64,000 bases of DNA. It comes from Methyloglobulus sp. Its GTDB lineage: Bacteria; Pseudomonadota; Gammaproteobacteria; Methylococcales; Methylomonadaceae. The position numbers were made by a program, and so were the translations under genes. This document shows, in pieces, positions 28,646-37,900 of this stretch. Every line of letters begins with the position of its first letter. The stretch's first letter is position 1. The notes beneath the pieces were generated by a model. The model did no database searches. It had not been told where the DNA came from and worked only from the letters and a program-made list of their open reading frames with translations. The DNA lies in NCBI GenBank assembly GCA_013141505.1, contig JABFQX010000023.1:16511-80510 (forward strand), written 5' to 3'.

Positions 28646-29641
28646 ATGCCTGTCATCATTTCGTTAGCGGTCGTCATCAAAGAAAAAGTGTGGGGGCTAA
28701 GTGAAATCATCCGCAGCTTTCATGACTTGGCTTTAGAGTATTTTTATCAGGGGCATTATGACGCAGCAGAGCAGCTATTTCTAAAAGCACTTAGAATTCG
28801 GGAACAAGCCTTGGGCTTGGAGCATCCTGATGTTGCCGATATCTTGTATAATCTGGCTCAACTCTACCGGGTTCTGGGCCGCTATACTGAAGCTGAAGCA
28901 AAATTTCTGCGGTCGCTGGCAATTCGGGAAAAAACCTTGAGCCCCGATCATCTTCTGGTCGTTGCCTGCCTGAACAACCTGGCATTAGTATACCAAAATC
29001 AGGGGCGCTATGACGAAGCTGAACCGCACCTTCTTCGAGTGCTACGCATTCAGGAACACGCCTTAGGTTCGTATCATCCTCAGGTTGTCACCAGTCTTAA
29101 TAAATTGGCGTGGGTGTATCAAAACCAGGGGCGTTACAGCGAAGGCGAACCGCATATCCTAAGGGCACTGTCAATTTGCGAACACACTTTAGGCTCAACC
29201 CACCCTCATGTCGCCACCAGCTTCAATAACTTGGCGGGGCTTTATCAAGCTCAAGGGCGCTACGTAGAAGCTGAAAATTACTACCTTAAAGCCTTAGCCA
29301 TACGGCAACATGCTTCTGGTTTGGATCACCCCGGCATGGCTATCAGCCTGAACGGCCTGGCCTTCCTGTATCAAAACCTGGGCCGCTATGAAGAAGCCGA
29401 GCCGCTTATGTTGCGAGTGCTGATGATATGTGAAGATGTTTTGGGTTCCAATCATCCACATATCGCCACGAGCCTAAAAAATTTAGCCACCTTATGCAAA
29501 GCCCAAGGCCGTAATGATGAGGCCGAAACCTATCTCCTCAGAGCACTTACGATAAGGGAAAATACTTCTCCGCTTATTGACTCAGACGTACATTATCAGC
29601 CTTTGTGCTCTGTTGCAGTTTACCGGGATGAAGATTGCTGA
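28646..29641 (+). CDS. Tetratricopeptide (kinesin-light-chain-type) repeat protein in the export cassette
   Basis: A 331-residue protein made of about seven 42-residue TPR units of the form YQxxGRYxEAExxxLRALxIxExxLGxxHPxVAxSLNNLA. There is no clear signal peptide, although the first 20 residues are rather hydrophobic (MPVIISLAVVIKEKVWG). It starts 3 bases after the ABC exporter stop and ends 46 bases before the TolC gene, so it is part of the cassette. TPRs bind proteins or peptides; a role as scaffold or substrate chaperone is inferred from position only. Confidence 0.85.
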   Translation: MPVIISLAVVIKEKVWGLSEIIRSFHDLALEYFYQGHYDAAEQLFLKALRIREQALGLEHPDVADILYNLAQLYRVLGRYTEAEAKFLRSLAIREKTLSPDHLLVVACLNNLALVYQNQGRYDEAEPHLLRVLRIQEHALGSYHPQVVTSLNKLAWVYQNQGRYSEGEPHILRALSICEHTLGSTHPHVATSFNNLAGLYQAQGRYVEAENYYLKALAIRQHASGLDHPGMAISLNGLAFLYQNLGRYEEAEPLMLRVLMICEDVLGSNHPHIATSLKNLATLCKAQGRNDEAETYLLRALTIRENTSPLIDSDVHYQPLCSVAVYRDEDC

Positions 29642-29687
29642 TGATAGGTTACACTGGCGCGATTGTAATTAAATTTCCAAACCCAAT

Positions 29688-31040
29688 ATGACAAAAAAAC
29701 TTTTAATTCGAGAACTGGCTCAATTAATTTTTCTGGTATTGCTAAGCGTTCCTTGCCTACTGAGAGCCGATGATTTGATGACTATTTTTGAAATCGCCCT
29801 GCAGAATGACCCCATCCTCAAGCAAGCCGAAGCGAAACAATCGGCGGCGGGGGAAAGCAGAAACCAAGGATTGGCGCAGTTTTTTCCTACGATCAAAGCC
29901 GCCGGCTCCAGCGGCAGAGAATGGCGGCACAATAAAAAGACACGTTTGAATTCCTTTTATCCTTCCACTCAGGAATATTGGAACAGTAATTTCAGTGTCA
30001 ATCTCACGCAGCCCTTGTTTCATTGGGATCATTGGGTGCAATTAAGCCAATCTGACAACCAGATCGCCCAAGCTGAAGCGGCCTATCAAGCTGAGTTACA
30101 AAACCTGATGGTACGGGTAACGGAGGCTTATTTCAATGTGCTGGCGGCTCAGGACAACTTGCAATTTACCGTATCGGAGAAAGAAGCCATTGCAAATCAG
30201 CTAGACCAAGCCAAACAACGCTTTGATGTCGGCATCATCCCCATTACCGATGTCTATGAAGCCCAAGCCGCTTATGACCAGACCGTTGCTAACGAACTGG
30301 AAGCCGCCAACAACCTGGACAACCAAAAAGAAGCCCTGCTGGAAATTATTGGCACTAACACCGTGCAAGTTAATTCACTTGGCCAGACCCTGCCGCTAAA
30401 AAAACCCGAACCAGCCGAACTATCCAAATGGGATGAAAATGCTGAAGCCACTAACCTTAGCATTATCGCCGCGTTTAATGAGATGGAGGTGTCCCGCAAA
30501 GCCATCGACATCCAACGGAGCGGCCATTTGCCCAAACTTGACTTGGTAGGTGCTTACGGCGCAACCGACAACAACAGCAGTTTTGGCCTGCGCGGCGACA
30601 CCCAAAGTATCGGCGTACAATTGAATGTGCCCTTATTTGAAGGCGGTGCTGTCAATTCGAGAACCCGACAAGCCAGCTTTGAATACGAAGCCGCCAAAGA
30701 AAATTTAATGGCCGTCAAACGATCCGTCAAACGCCAAGTCAACAACGCCTACCGCAGCATACTTACCAACATCAGCCGGATAGAAGCACTCAAAGCCACC
30801 GTAACCTCAGCGGCCAGTGCCTTGGAAGCCTCCGAAGCGGGCTTTGAAGTCGGCATCCGCACCATGGTTGATATCCTATCCGAACAACGCAATGTCTACC
30901 GCGCCAAACGTGATTTATCCCGCGCCCGTTATGATTACTTGCTCAACACTATTAAATTAAAACAGACCGTCAGCAATTTGACCCAAACCGATCTTGAACA
31001 AGTAAACAGCTTGTTGGTGGCTAATTTGACTAACAAATAA
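29688..31040 (+). CDS. TolC-family outer-membrane efflux protein
   Basis: Outer-membrane channel of the type I secretion system. It has a signal peptide (LIFLVLLSVPCLLRADD) and two internally similar OEP repeats with long coiled-coil helices (NLMVRVTEAYFNVLAAQDNL and VKRQVNNAYRSILTNISRI), and begins the mature part with LMTIFEIALQNDPILKQAEA, typical of TolC. At 450 residues it is normal. It is the last gene of the peptide-export cassette and completes an ABC-HlyD-TolC set. Confidence 0.94.
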   Translation: MTKKLLIRELAQLIFLVLLSVPCLLRADDLMTIFEIALQNDPILKQAEAKQSAAGESRNQGLAQFFPTIKAAGSSGREWRHNKKTRLNSFYPSTQEYWNSNFSVNLTQPLFHWDHWVQLSQSDNQIAQAEAAYQAELQNLMVRVTEAYFNVLAAQDNLQFTVSEKEAIANQLDQAKQRFDVGIIPITDVYEAQAAYDQTVANELEAANNLDNQKEALLEIIGTNTVQVNSLGQTLPLKKPEPAELSKWDENAEATNLSIIAAFNEMEVSRKAIDIQRSGHLPKLDLVGAYGATDNNSSFGLRGDTQSIGVQLNVPLFEGGAVNSRTRQASFEYEAAKENLMAVKRSVKRQVNNAYRSILTNISRIEALKATVTSAASALEASEAGFEVGIRTMVDILSEQRNVYRAKRDLSRARYDYLLNTIKLKQTVSNLTQTDLEQVNSLLVANLTNK

Positions 31041-31122
31041 AACCCATGATGTGGAATTTTGACAATCCATGTCAGCAGTTGTGTGCGAATCCACCCTAGG
31101 ATTCATTGACCATAGGACTATT

Positions 31123-31596
31123 TTAGTCGTTTTCGGATTTTGAAGTTTTTCCACTCACATCCAGATCAAGCTCAAACACCTTGCCGTCCACGTTTACCTT
31201 CACTTCGTATCCAGTCACCGCACCATCGGGATTCATTACCTGCTCTGCTTCCATAATATCGGCATTAGGGTGCGCTTTTTTGATAGCCTGAGCAACTAGT
31301 GGGGGTAACGCTTTGTCGACTATTACTTCTTGTTTTTGTAAGAGAACACCATCGGCGCTGTACAAAAACTCGTATCCAATCCCGTTTGTCTTGTATTCCA
31401 CCTCATAGGCTGTTTTGCCTTCAAATGGTTCTTCCTCAAAATCTAGTTCCTTAGCATTCGGATAGGCTTTTTCGAAGGCTTCGATAACCGCTTTGGGTAC
31501 TTGGTTTCTACTTAAGGCTTTTTCTTTGACATTAGCTTGGGCACTTATGGCAAATAAAATGCCGAACACCACTATTATAATATGTTGCCTTTTCAT
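31123..31596 (-). CDS. Periplasmic PepSY-like (PF11396-type) protein
   Basis: A 157-residue exported protein (signal peptide IIIVVFGILFAISAQA) with two PepSY-like halves: VPKAVIEAFEKAYPNAKELD ... YEVEYKTNG and LPPLVAQAIKKAHPNADIM ... YEVKVNVDG. Such proteins (once called putative beta-lactamase-inhibitor-like) bind or fold in the periplasm with unknown activity. It is convergent with the TolC gene, ending 83 bases from it, and is not part of that operon. Confidence 0.8.
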   Translation of the reverse strand: MKRQHIIIVVFGILFAISAQANVKEKALSRNQVPKAVIEAFEKAYPNAKELDFEEEPFEGKTAYEVEYKTNGIGYEFLYSADGVLLQKQEVIVDKALPPLVAQAIKKAHPNADIMEAEQVMNPDGAVTGYEVKVNVDGKVFELDLDVSGKTSKSEND

Positions 31597-31955
31597 AATT
31601 AACCAATTGATTTACAAAATAATTATCATAATTCGCGCTCCTAATGCACAGTAAGGAACGAGAAAAAATGACTATTGACTTTTATATCCATTTAAAACGA
31701 TATAAGTATAGTCAATTGACAAAATACCATGTGATTACGGTTGATGACTAAACTGCCCACGTGCCCGGAATATGTTACCCCCGCCACTCACGTTTTTTGC
31801 CGATGGATGGTTTTTAGCAGCACATCAAAACCCTACGAACGCCCAACATGCCTCGTCCGGGTAGAATTGTCTTACATTATGAAAATAGCTTGACATGCAC
31901 GAAAAACCTTATAGCCAGTTGGGTGGGCAGCGCCTTTCTGCCCACCCTGCGAACT
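31597..31955. other. Intergenic region with a 10-bp hairpin
   Basis: No gene seen in 359 bases. GGGTGGGCAG (31921-31930) and CTGCCCACCC (31938-31947) form a perfect stem just after the stop of the DJ-1 family gene on the minus strand. It may act as its transcription stop, though without a T-run. Confidence 0.45.
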
Positions 31956-32855
31956 CTAATTAAACAAACAAGCCCCCGGAGTACCGAGCGGACAATTCAC
32001 AAAATTAATCAAGAAAAAGTCATACATGTCCCTCATCAGTTGCGCGATGATAGGGACTGATTTTTTTACCGACCCACCTTTGATGGGCGGCTGCGGATCA
32101 TATTCCATATCGAGCATGACAGCCTGAGTATATTCTTTGCCAAACAGGTGGTTAACCAGTGCCAAAGACATATCTAAGCCGGCGGTGACACCTGCTGATG
32201 TCCAATACTTGCCGTCCCGAGTCCAGCGTTTTCCTGTGTAATCAGCGCCGAATTTGGTGAGCATTTCGTTGGCACGATACCAATGCGTGGAAGCATCTTT
32301 TCCTTCCAGCAAACCAGCAGCGCCCAGAATCCAAGCACCCGTACAAACACTGGTTGTATAAATACTGGTTTGGTCTATTTTCTGGATCCAATCGAGTATC
32401 TCGGTATCTATGGTCTGCATGGCGGTTCCACCGGCTCCGCCAGGAATAAGCAATACATCCAGTTGTGTCACTTCCGAGATCGACTTATCGACGGCAATTG
32501 TTAGGCCGTTGCTCATCGTTATGTTGCCTTTTTTCTTGGCAATCAGAAATGTTTTTAATCCTGCTGTTTTGAATACCTGATAAGGCCCCAACGCATCAAG
32601 TGAAAACATGCCATCGTAGACATAAATGCCGATCCCGTTCACGTTCACATTGGGATTCGGCTGGCGCCCCATCAGGTCATCCATATTGGTTATAGGCTGG
32701 CTATTCCCGCCAGCATTCGCAAAATCATGTGTAGCCATTGTTAAATCGTGGCTTCCTCCACCATTAAAGGCATGAATGTGCAATGAAGTAAGCGTGAAAA
32801 TAAGTGTAATGACTGCCTTAATCAATGACTTATTTAAATTTTTTTTGTTGTGCAT
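31956..32855 (-). CDS. Exported DJ-1/PfpI-family protein
   Basis: A 299-residue protein with an N-terminal signal sequence (AVITLIFTLTSLHIHA) and a DJ-1/PfpI glutamine-amidotransferase-like domain from about residue 72 (GIGIYVYDGMFSLDALGPYQ). The nucleophile elbow is SVCTGAWILGAAGLL, with HWYRANEM downstream, closest in pattern to isonitrile-hydratase-like or ThiJ-type enzymes. Most relatives are cytoplasmic, so export is unusual. The C-terminal extension contains two cysteines (NCPLGTPGACLF). Substrate unknown. Confidence 0.85.
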   Translation of the reverse strand: MHNKKNLNKSLIKAVITLIFTLTSLHIHAFNGGGSHDLTMATHDFANAGGNSQPITNMDDLMGRQPNPNVNVNGIGIYVYDGMFSLDALGPYQVFKTAGLKTFLIAKKKGNITMSNGLTIAVDKSISEVTQLDVLLIPGGAGGTAMQTIDTEILDWIQKIDQTSIYTTSVCTGAWILGAAGLLEGKDASTHWYRANEMLTKFGADYTGKRWTRDGKYWTSAGVTAGLDMSLALVNHLFGKEYTQAVMLDMEYDPQPPIKGGSVKKSVPIIAQLMRDMYDFFLINFVNCPLGTPGACLFN

Positions 32856-33036
32856 CGTGATTGACCCCTTTTGTAGTCTATTTAGATTAGTTTGCTGTCA
32901 AATAAGCAATAATTACGATATAAGTTAATCCACACGCAAAGCGTTATTTGACAGAATTACACAGCAAAAAAAATGCCAAATTTTTAAGCATTTGATAGTT
33001 AGGCTATTTATTAAATTTCGCAACAGCTTTCAGAAA

Positions 33037-33084
33037 AAAACTGCGTGATATGACCCACTTCAATAGGTCATATCACGCAGTTTT
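33037..33084. repeat. Perfect 19-bp hairpin
   Basis: The arms 33037-33055 and 33066-33084 (core CTGCGTGATATGACC) are exact inverted copies with a 10-base loop. It stands alone in the 590-base gap between the DJ-1 gene and the hydrolase gene (32856-33446), where I see no coding region. A T-run of only four bases follows; a small palindromic element is the preferred reading. Confidence 0.75.
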
Positions 33085-33131
33085 GCCAGGGCTCAGGCAG
33101 AATGCGGCCTATGGACTGGGTAAAAAAATGA

Positions 33132-33155
33132 AAACTGTGTGATATGGCACAGTTT
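33132..33155. repeat. Related 8-bp hairpin
   Basis: AAACTGTG and CACAGTTT enclose TGATATGG. The sequence CTGTGTGATATG closely resembles CTGCGTGATATG of the hairpin about 50 bases to the left, so the two appear to be diverged copies. Confidence 0.55.
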
Positions 33156-33446
33156 ATAATTTTTCCCAGCCGGACGGGGCATGTTCCCTGTCTCTTAAGC
33201 ACGTTTTTATTTAAAAAAAAATTTTCAACAATTTGATTTATATGAAACTAAAAAATCCAAGGTAATACTCAAATTAAAGATAGATGGTTTTCTTGAGGGA
33301 ATAAAAATAAGTTCGAATTGCACACATGCTCGGCGAGGGAATGATGCCGAACATAACTACGCAAGACGAACTTTGAGACACAAGCGTCACAGCGCCTTTC
33401 ACCCTGACCAAGCCTAGAATGGACAGAAACAAAAGCAAAAAACCAT

Positions 33447-34379
33447 CTATTGCCGAACCCGCCCAAAATGCCCATCATTCTGGACAAAACTGGTTTGATA
33501 CGTTAAATCCACAACGCCTGAGGTTTTATGCGTCAGTGGGCAGTTGGCAGACTTATTCTGGCACAGCGCTTGAATGCTTGGGTCGGCTTTGACGTAATAG
33601 TCAAGAAAGGCGAGCGTGTAGGTGATAATGTCGGATTGCACATAGCGTCTTAGATCAGTCCATCCGAGATGCCCAAAGCCTTTGAATTCGAGGAAAAACT
33701 TCGGGCTGGGCGACTGGGCGTAAGCGCCATTGCTACCTTTGAGGGTCGGAGTCATCCAGGAGTCTTCGTCAGCCCCTTGATACATCACCGGCACTGTTAA
33801 TCGCGCCAAGGTTGCCTGGGCGTGATAGGGTACGGTATAAGGCGACATCGCCACCACGGCATTGATGCCGGCGATTGCCCAGCTTTGCCTTGCCCCCGCT
33901 AACCCCAAAACCGTATAGCCGCCCAGCGAATGCCCCATAAGCCCCAACTTGCTGAATTCGATTGCGGCTGAAAACTGTTGGCTGGTTTTCAGCGCCTCGA
34001 TCACGGCAAGAATATCGTCGCGCCGATCAATAAAAGCCTGATCTGACCATGACACGCCGTCTTTAAAACTCACACCCGGCCTCAATCTGGCTGGCTCCGA
34101 TCTAAAAGGCGAGCATTTGGCATCCTGATGGTTGGGCGCAAAAACCCAGTAACCGTGTTCAGCCAAGGTCGCCATAATATGGCTAGATTGTCTGCCACAT
34201 CCGCCCAGCCCATGCGAAAAGATGATAATCGGGCTTTTCAGATGAGTTGTTTGATAAGTAGGTTGCCAATAATAAACAGTTCGCCCTGCCAATACGACCT
34301 GACGTTGGCTTAGATAGGTCGGAAGGTTTAATGACAAACTTATCAACCAGATGCCCAGGGCAACTAAAGTGGCTTTCAT
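33447..34379 (-). CDS. Secreted alpha/beta hydrolase, PAF-acetylhydrolase-like
   Basis: A 310-residue protein with an N-terminal signal/anchor (MKATLVALGIWLISLSLNL). The oxyanion region is FSHGLGGCG, the nucleophile S151 lies in GLMGHSLGGYT, an acid is likely in YQGADEDSW, and the His is in FKGFGHLGW. The set resembles platelet-activating-factor acetylhydrolase/dienelactone-hydrolase-type esterases. It appears monocistronic. The 3' end lies in a region of uncertain coding on the plus strand. Confidence 0.85.
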   Translation of the reverse strand: MKATLVALGIWLISLSLNLPTYLSQRQVVLAGRTVYYWQPTYQTTHLKSPIIIFSHGLGGCGRQSSHIMATLAEHGYWVFAPNHQDAKCSPFRSEPARLRPGVSFKDGVSWSDQAFIDRRDDILAVIEALKTSQQFSAAIEFSKLGLMGHSLGGYTVLGLAGARQSWAIAGINAVVAMSPYTVPYHAQATLARLTVPVMYQGADEDSWMTPTLKGSNGAYAQSPSPKFFLEFKGFGHLGWTDLRRYVQSDIITYTLAFLDYYVKADPSIQALCQNKSANCPLTHKTSGVVDLTYQTSFVQNDGHFGRVRQ

Positions 34380-34908
34380 CCTAATTAAGTCAATGGGTTA
34401 TCAGTAGCTTAAGATAGCAAGTATAAACTGCGGCATTATGAAATCTGCAAGTGTTCAGTGTGACAATTTTCACTTAGCTTAAACTTCAATGATCAAAGTG
34501 CGACTTCCATCAACAATATATTAATCTAGCAATGATACATTATTGAATCTTAATTACCTGTGCAAAACAGGTAAATAAATAGCCGATTTTATCCGGCCAT
34601 TTATAACCATTTTGAGTAAGTAATTGTACGTATTTATTTTATATCTATTTTCTATATGATGCGGCACTAGACAAAGGTGAAAGTGCGGTGCGGAAAAGCG
34701 GGTACTTTTGCTTAATGATGAGCGAAATCGTCCCCTAACTAAACTGTCCACAATCCCGAAATTTTAGGGCTTTTATAGAAAAATTGGGCAGTTTTAAAAA
34801 TGCGTGGCACTTTTTTTCCATCGTGTTAACCAATAATTCGTGCCTGATTTGGTCGCTGGCCGATCAAATATCCAGGTAACTTGTAAAAAATTAAGAGGCA
34901 AAAAGATA
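34380..34908. other. Intergenic region upstream of the giant oxidase gene
   Basis: About 530 AT-rich bases between divergent genes. A small hairpin ACCTGTGCAAAACAGGT lies at 34556-34572. No supported gene was seen; a 65-codon minus frame (34554-34751) lacks a start signal and domain. A Shine-Dalgarno AGAGG at 34894-34898 serves the gene at 34909. Confidence 0.5.
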
Positions 34909-37900
34909 ATGGCAGATAGACCGGCACCCCGAATACTTTCAACCGTAACTTTATTGGTCTGGTTTGTGTCCGGTATTTGTTATGGGCACGGAGCGGTCGA
35001 TTCCATGGACAACCATGAATACCAAGACAGGTATATCTTTGAGCAGACCATAAAAGCAGAAAAAAACAAACCCCTTTATGAGAAGCTAACAGACTTTTTG
35101 TCGCAATGGGACGGTTCTGTCCTGACCCGGTTCATAAGCAATGCTTTTGCGATTGGCAATAACCCTGGCATTGATGGCGAGTGGGAGCCAGTGACGACTT
35201 GGCCGTTGGTGTTTGCCTCTGCAGCCAATCTCCCCGATGGTAGGATAATAGCCTGGGGGGCAAGCGCAGTTAATCATTTTGGCGGCGTCAAAGGCTACAC
35301 TTATGCTTCTATCTGGGATCCAGCAACAGGGCAATTCACTACGGCCAACAACACAACACACTCCATGTTTTGCGGTGTACCCGTAATGCTTGAAGATGGG
35401 CGTGTTTTTGTTGCCGGTGGTGACCTGGCTAGCCCTGCATCCGTAAAAGCAACCAGTACATTCAATTATCTAACAAACTCTTGGACACAAATCCAAAATA
35501 TGAACGTGGGGCGGTGGTACAACGGCTCAGTTGCTTTGCCAAACGGAAAAGTATTTACGGCAGTTGGCGATCCAGGCAGCCCATATCCGGAAATTTGGAA
35601 CCAAGGCTCGGGCTGGTCTTATTTAAACGGTGCCAGCCTTCAAAAGGGAATCCTGGATTTTCCCACCAAAACAGAACCAAAAAACATGTTGCCTCACCTT
35701 CATTTGGCACCCAACGGACAGATTTTCCATTCAGGCCACACGCCTGAAATGCATTTTATAGACACCGAAAACAATGGTGCCGTGCTACCGGTTTCAATTA
35801 GAAACGACTGGAACCTTGCCAATACGCCCGGCATCATGTTTGATGAAGGCAAATTATTGCAAGCCGGTGGTAAAGTTGGGACGGCTGGAACCAAAAAGGC
35901 CGCTGTCATTGATTTGAACAGTAACATACCCAGCCGGACACTGGTTGCCGACATGCATTTTGCGCGTATCTTCCATAATGAGGTAGTGCTTCCCAATGGC
36001 GAAGTCATGGTTATCGGCGGAAATACTTCAGGGGCAAAGTTCACGGACACGAACACGCAGATGACCCCGGAGATATGGAATCCAACAACAGGTGTATGGC
36101 GCACTGTAGCGCCGCATGACGTGCCGCGCAACTACCATTCCGTTGCCTTGCTGATGACTGACGGCAGGGTATGGTCTGGCGGCGGCGGCTTGCCTGGTAG
36201 CGTCACTAATCCTGCACAGGTCGCATCAAGCCACCCTGACTCGCAGGTATACTCGCCAGCATACCTATTTAACCCTGATGGGTCGCTTGCTGCGCGTCCT
36301 GACATATTCAATGCGCCAAGCCTTGTGTCTTATGGTCGCGTTATTGAAGTTGCCGCGTCATCCAGTGTCACAAAGTTTAGCATGATAAAAATGTCGTCCA
36401 CGACCCATGCCTTGAATACTGATATGCAGTTCCTTAACGTGCCGTTCATCGAGAATAATCAAGGAACTTATAGTCTTACCCTCCATACCAATCCAAACGT
36501 AATGACACCTGGTTATTGGATGTTGTTCGCCCTGAATGCCCAAGGCGTGCCTTCTGTTGCCAAAGTCATAAAGGTGACGACGTCGAATGTACCGGTCTTG
36601 ACAAATCCGGGGACGCAATACTCAACCGTCAATACCGGGGCATCGTTAAACATGCTTGCTGTTGATCCGGACAATAATCCGCTTACATTTAGTGCGGTCG
36701 GATTGCCAGCAGGAATGGATATTAACCAGGTATCAGGCCAAATCACCGGTATCCCAACAACGACAGGGAATAACCTTGTTGTTGTTTCTGCGACTGACGG
36801 CACAAACACCATAGCGACAAATTTTGTCTGGAACATCGTGGACAAAAGAACAACCGTTGCGACTGGCGTTTCTGGTAACAGCGGCGCCGGCGATATCTTT
36901 AGGGATAACGTTGGCACAGATCAGGTATTGACAAGCATCAACATTAATACCAGTAGCGTGATTGACTCCGTACAGGCAGTCTTGAATACGGGCGAACTAA
37001 TCCAGCATGGTGGCAATACTGGTACCGCGCAAAATGTTACGTGGCCTGCTGACGAATACCTTGTAAGGATTTATGGCTTGTATGGTTCAAGCATTAGCCA
37101 AATCAGTTTTGTGACTAATACGGGTCGAGTAATGGGGCCTTATGGCACGGCATCAGGTGGCCTTGATACGAATTTATTTGATATCACCGTCCCTGCTGGA
37201 CGGGAAATCGTTGGTTTTACCGGACGCGCTGATGTTTCGCTTAATGCTATCGGTGCCATGCATAGGGCTTGGCAGCAACCGAACCAACCGCCTATCGTAA
37301 CGACGATCACCGAACAAACAGGGACTATTGGCGTTAATTCTAGTCTTGAGATCGTAGCGACAGATCCAGAAGGCGCTAGCTTGTCTTACAGCGCAATTGG
37401 CCTCCCTGCTGGATTAACAATCAACGCTTCGACAGGTCTTATTGACGGGACACCAACAAGTGTCGGTTCATATGATGTAATCGTAAATGTGTCAGACCCA
37501 AAAGGTGGCGCTTCTGCACTTAACTTTATCTGGACAATCAACCCGTCGTCAGTACAGATCAACCCTGTAATTGCTCAGCCAAAAGAGGTCGCCAAGCCGA
37601 TTACCTACTTGGGAAGCACTAAAGATGGCGCTAGCCCAATGTTTAAATGGTCGTTCGGTGATGGTACCGCAGAAACCGCATATTCATCATCGGGTTCGGT
37701 CACTCATACGTTCAAGATGGCTGGCATCTATTTAGTGAAGTTAACCGTAGTGGACAATGGTGCCACTAACTCAATAACCTTTAAACAAGCGGTCTATGGC
37801 AAGAAAACGCTTAAGGAACCAGCGCTGTCGTCCAACATGGCAATCACTGTTGGCTCGGGAAACAATCGTCTTTGGGTGGTAAACCAGGATAATGACTCGG

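Noticed and set aside
33269..33487. 72-codon minus-strand frame
   Set aside because: Overlaps the end of the hydrolase gene in another frame and has no recognisable features.
34554..34751. 65-codon minus-strand frame before the giant oxidase gene
   Set aside because: No ribosome-binding site and no domain; AT-rich intergenic DNA.
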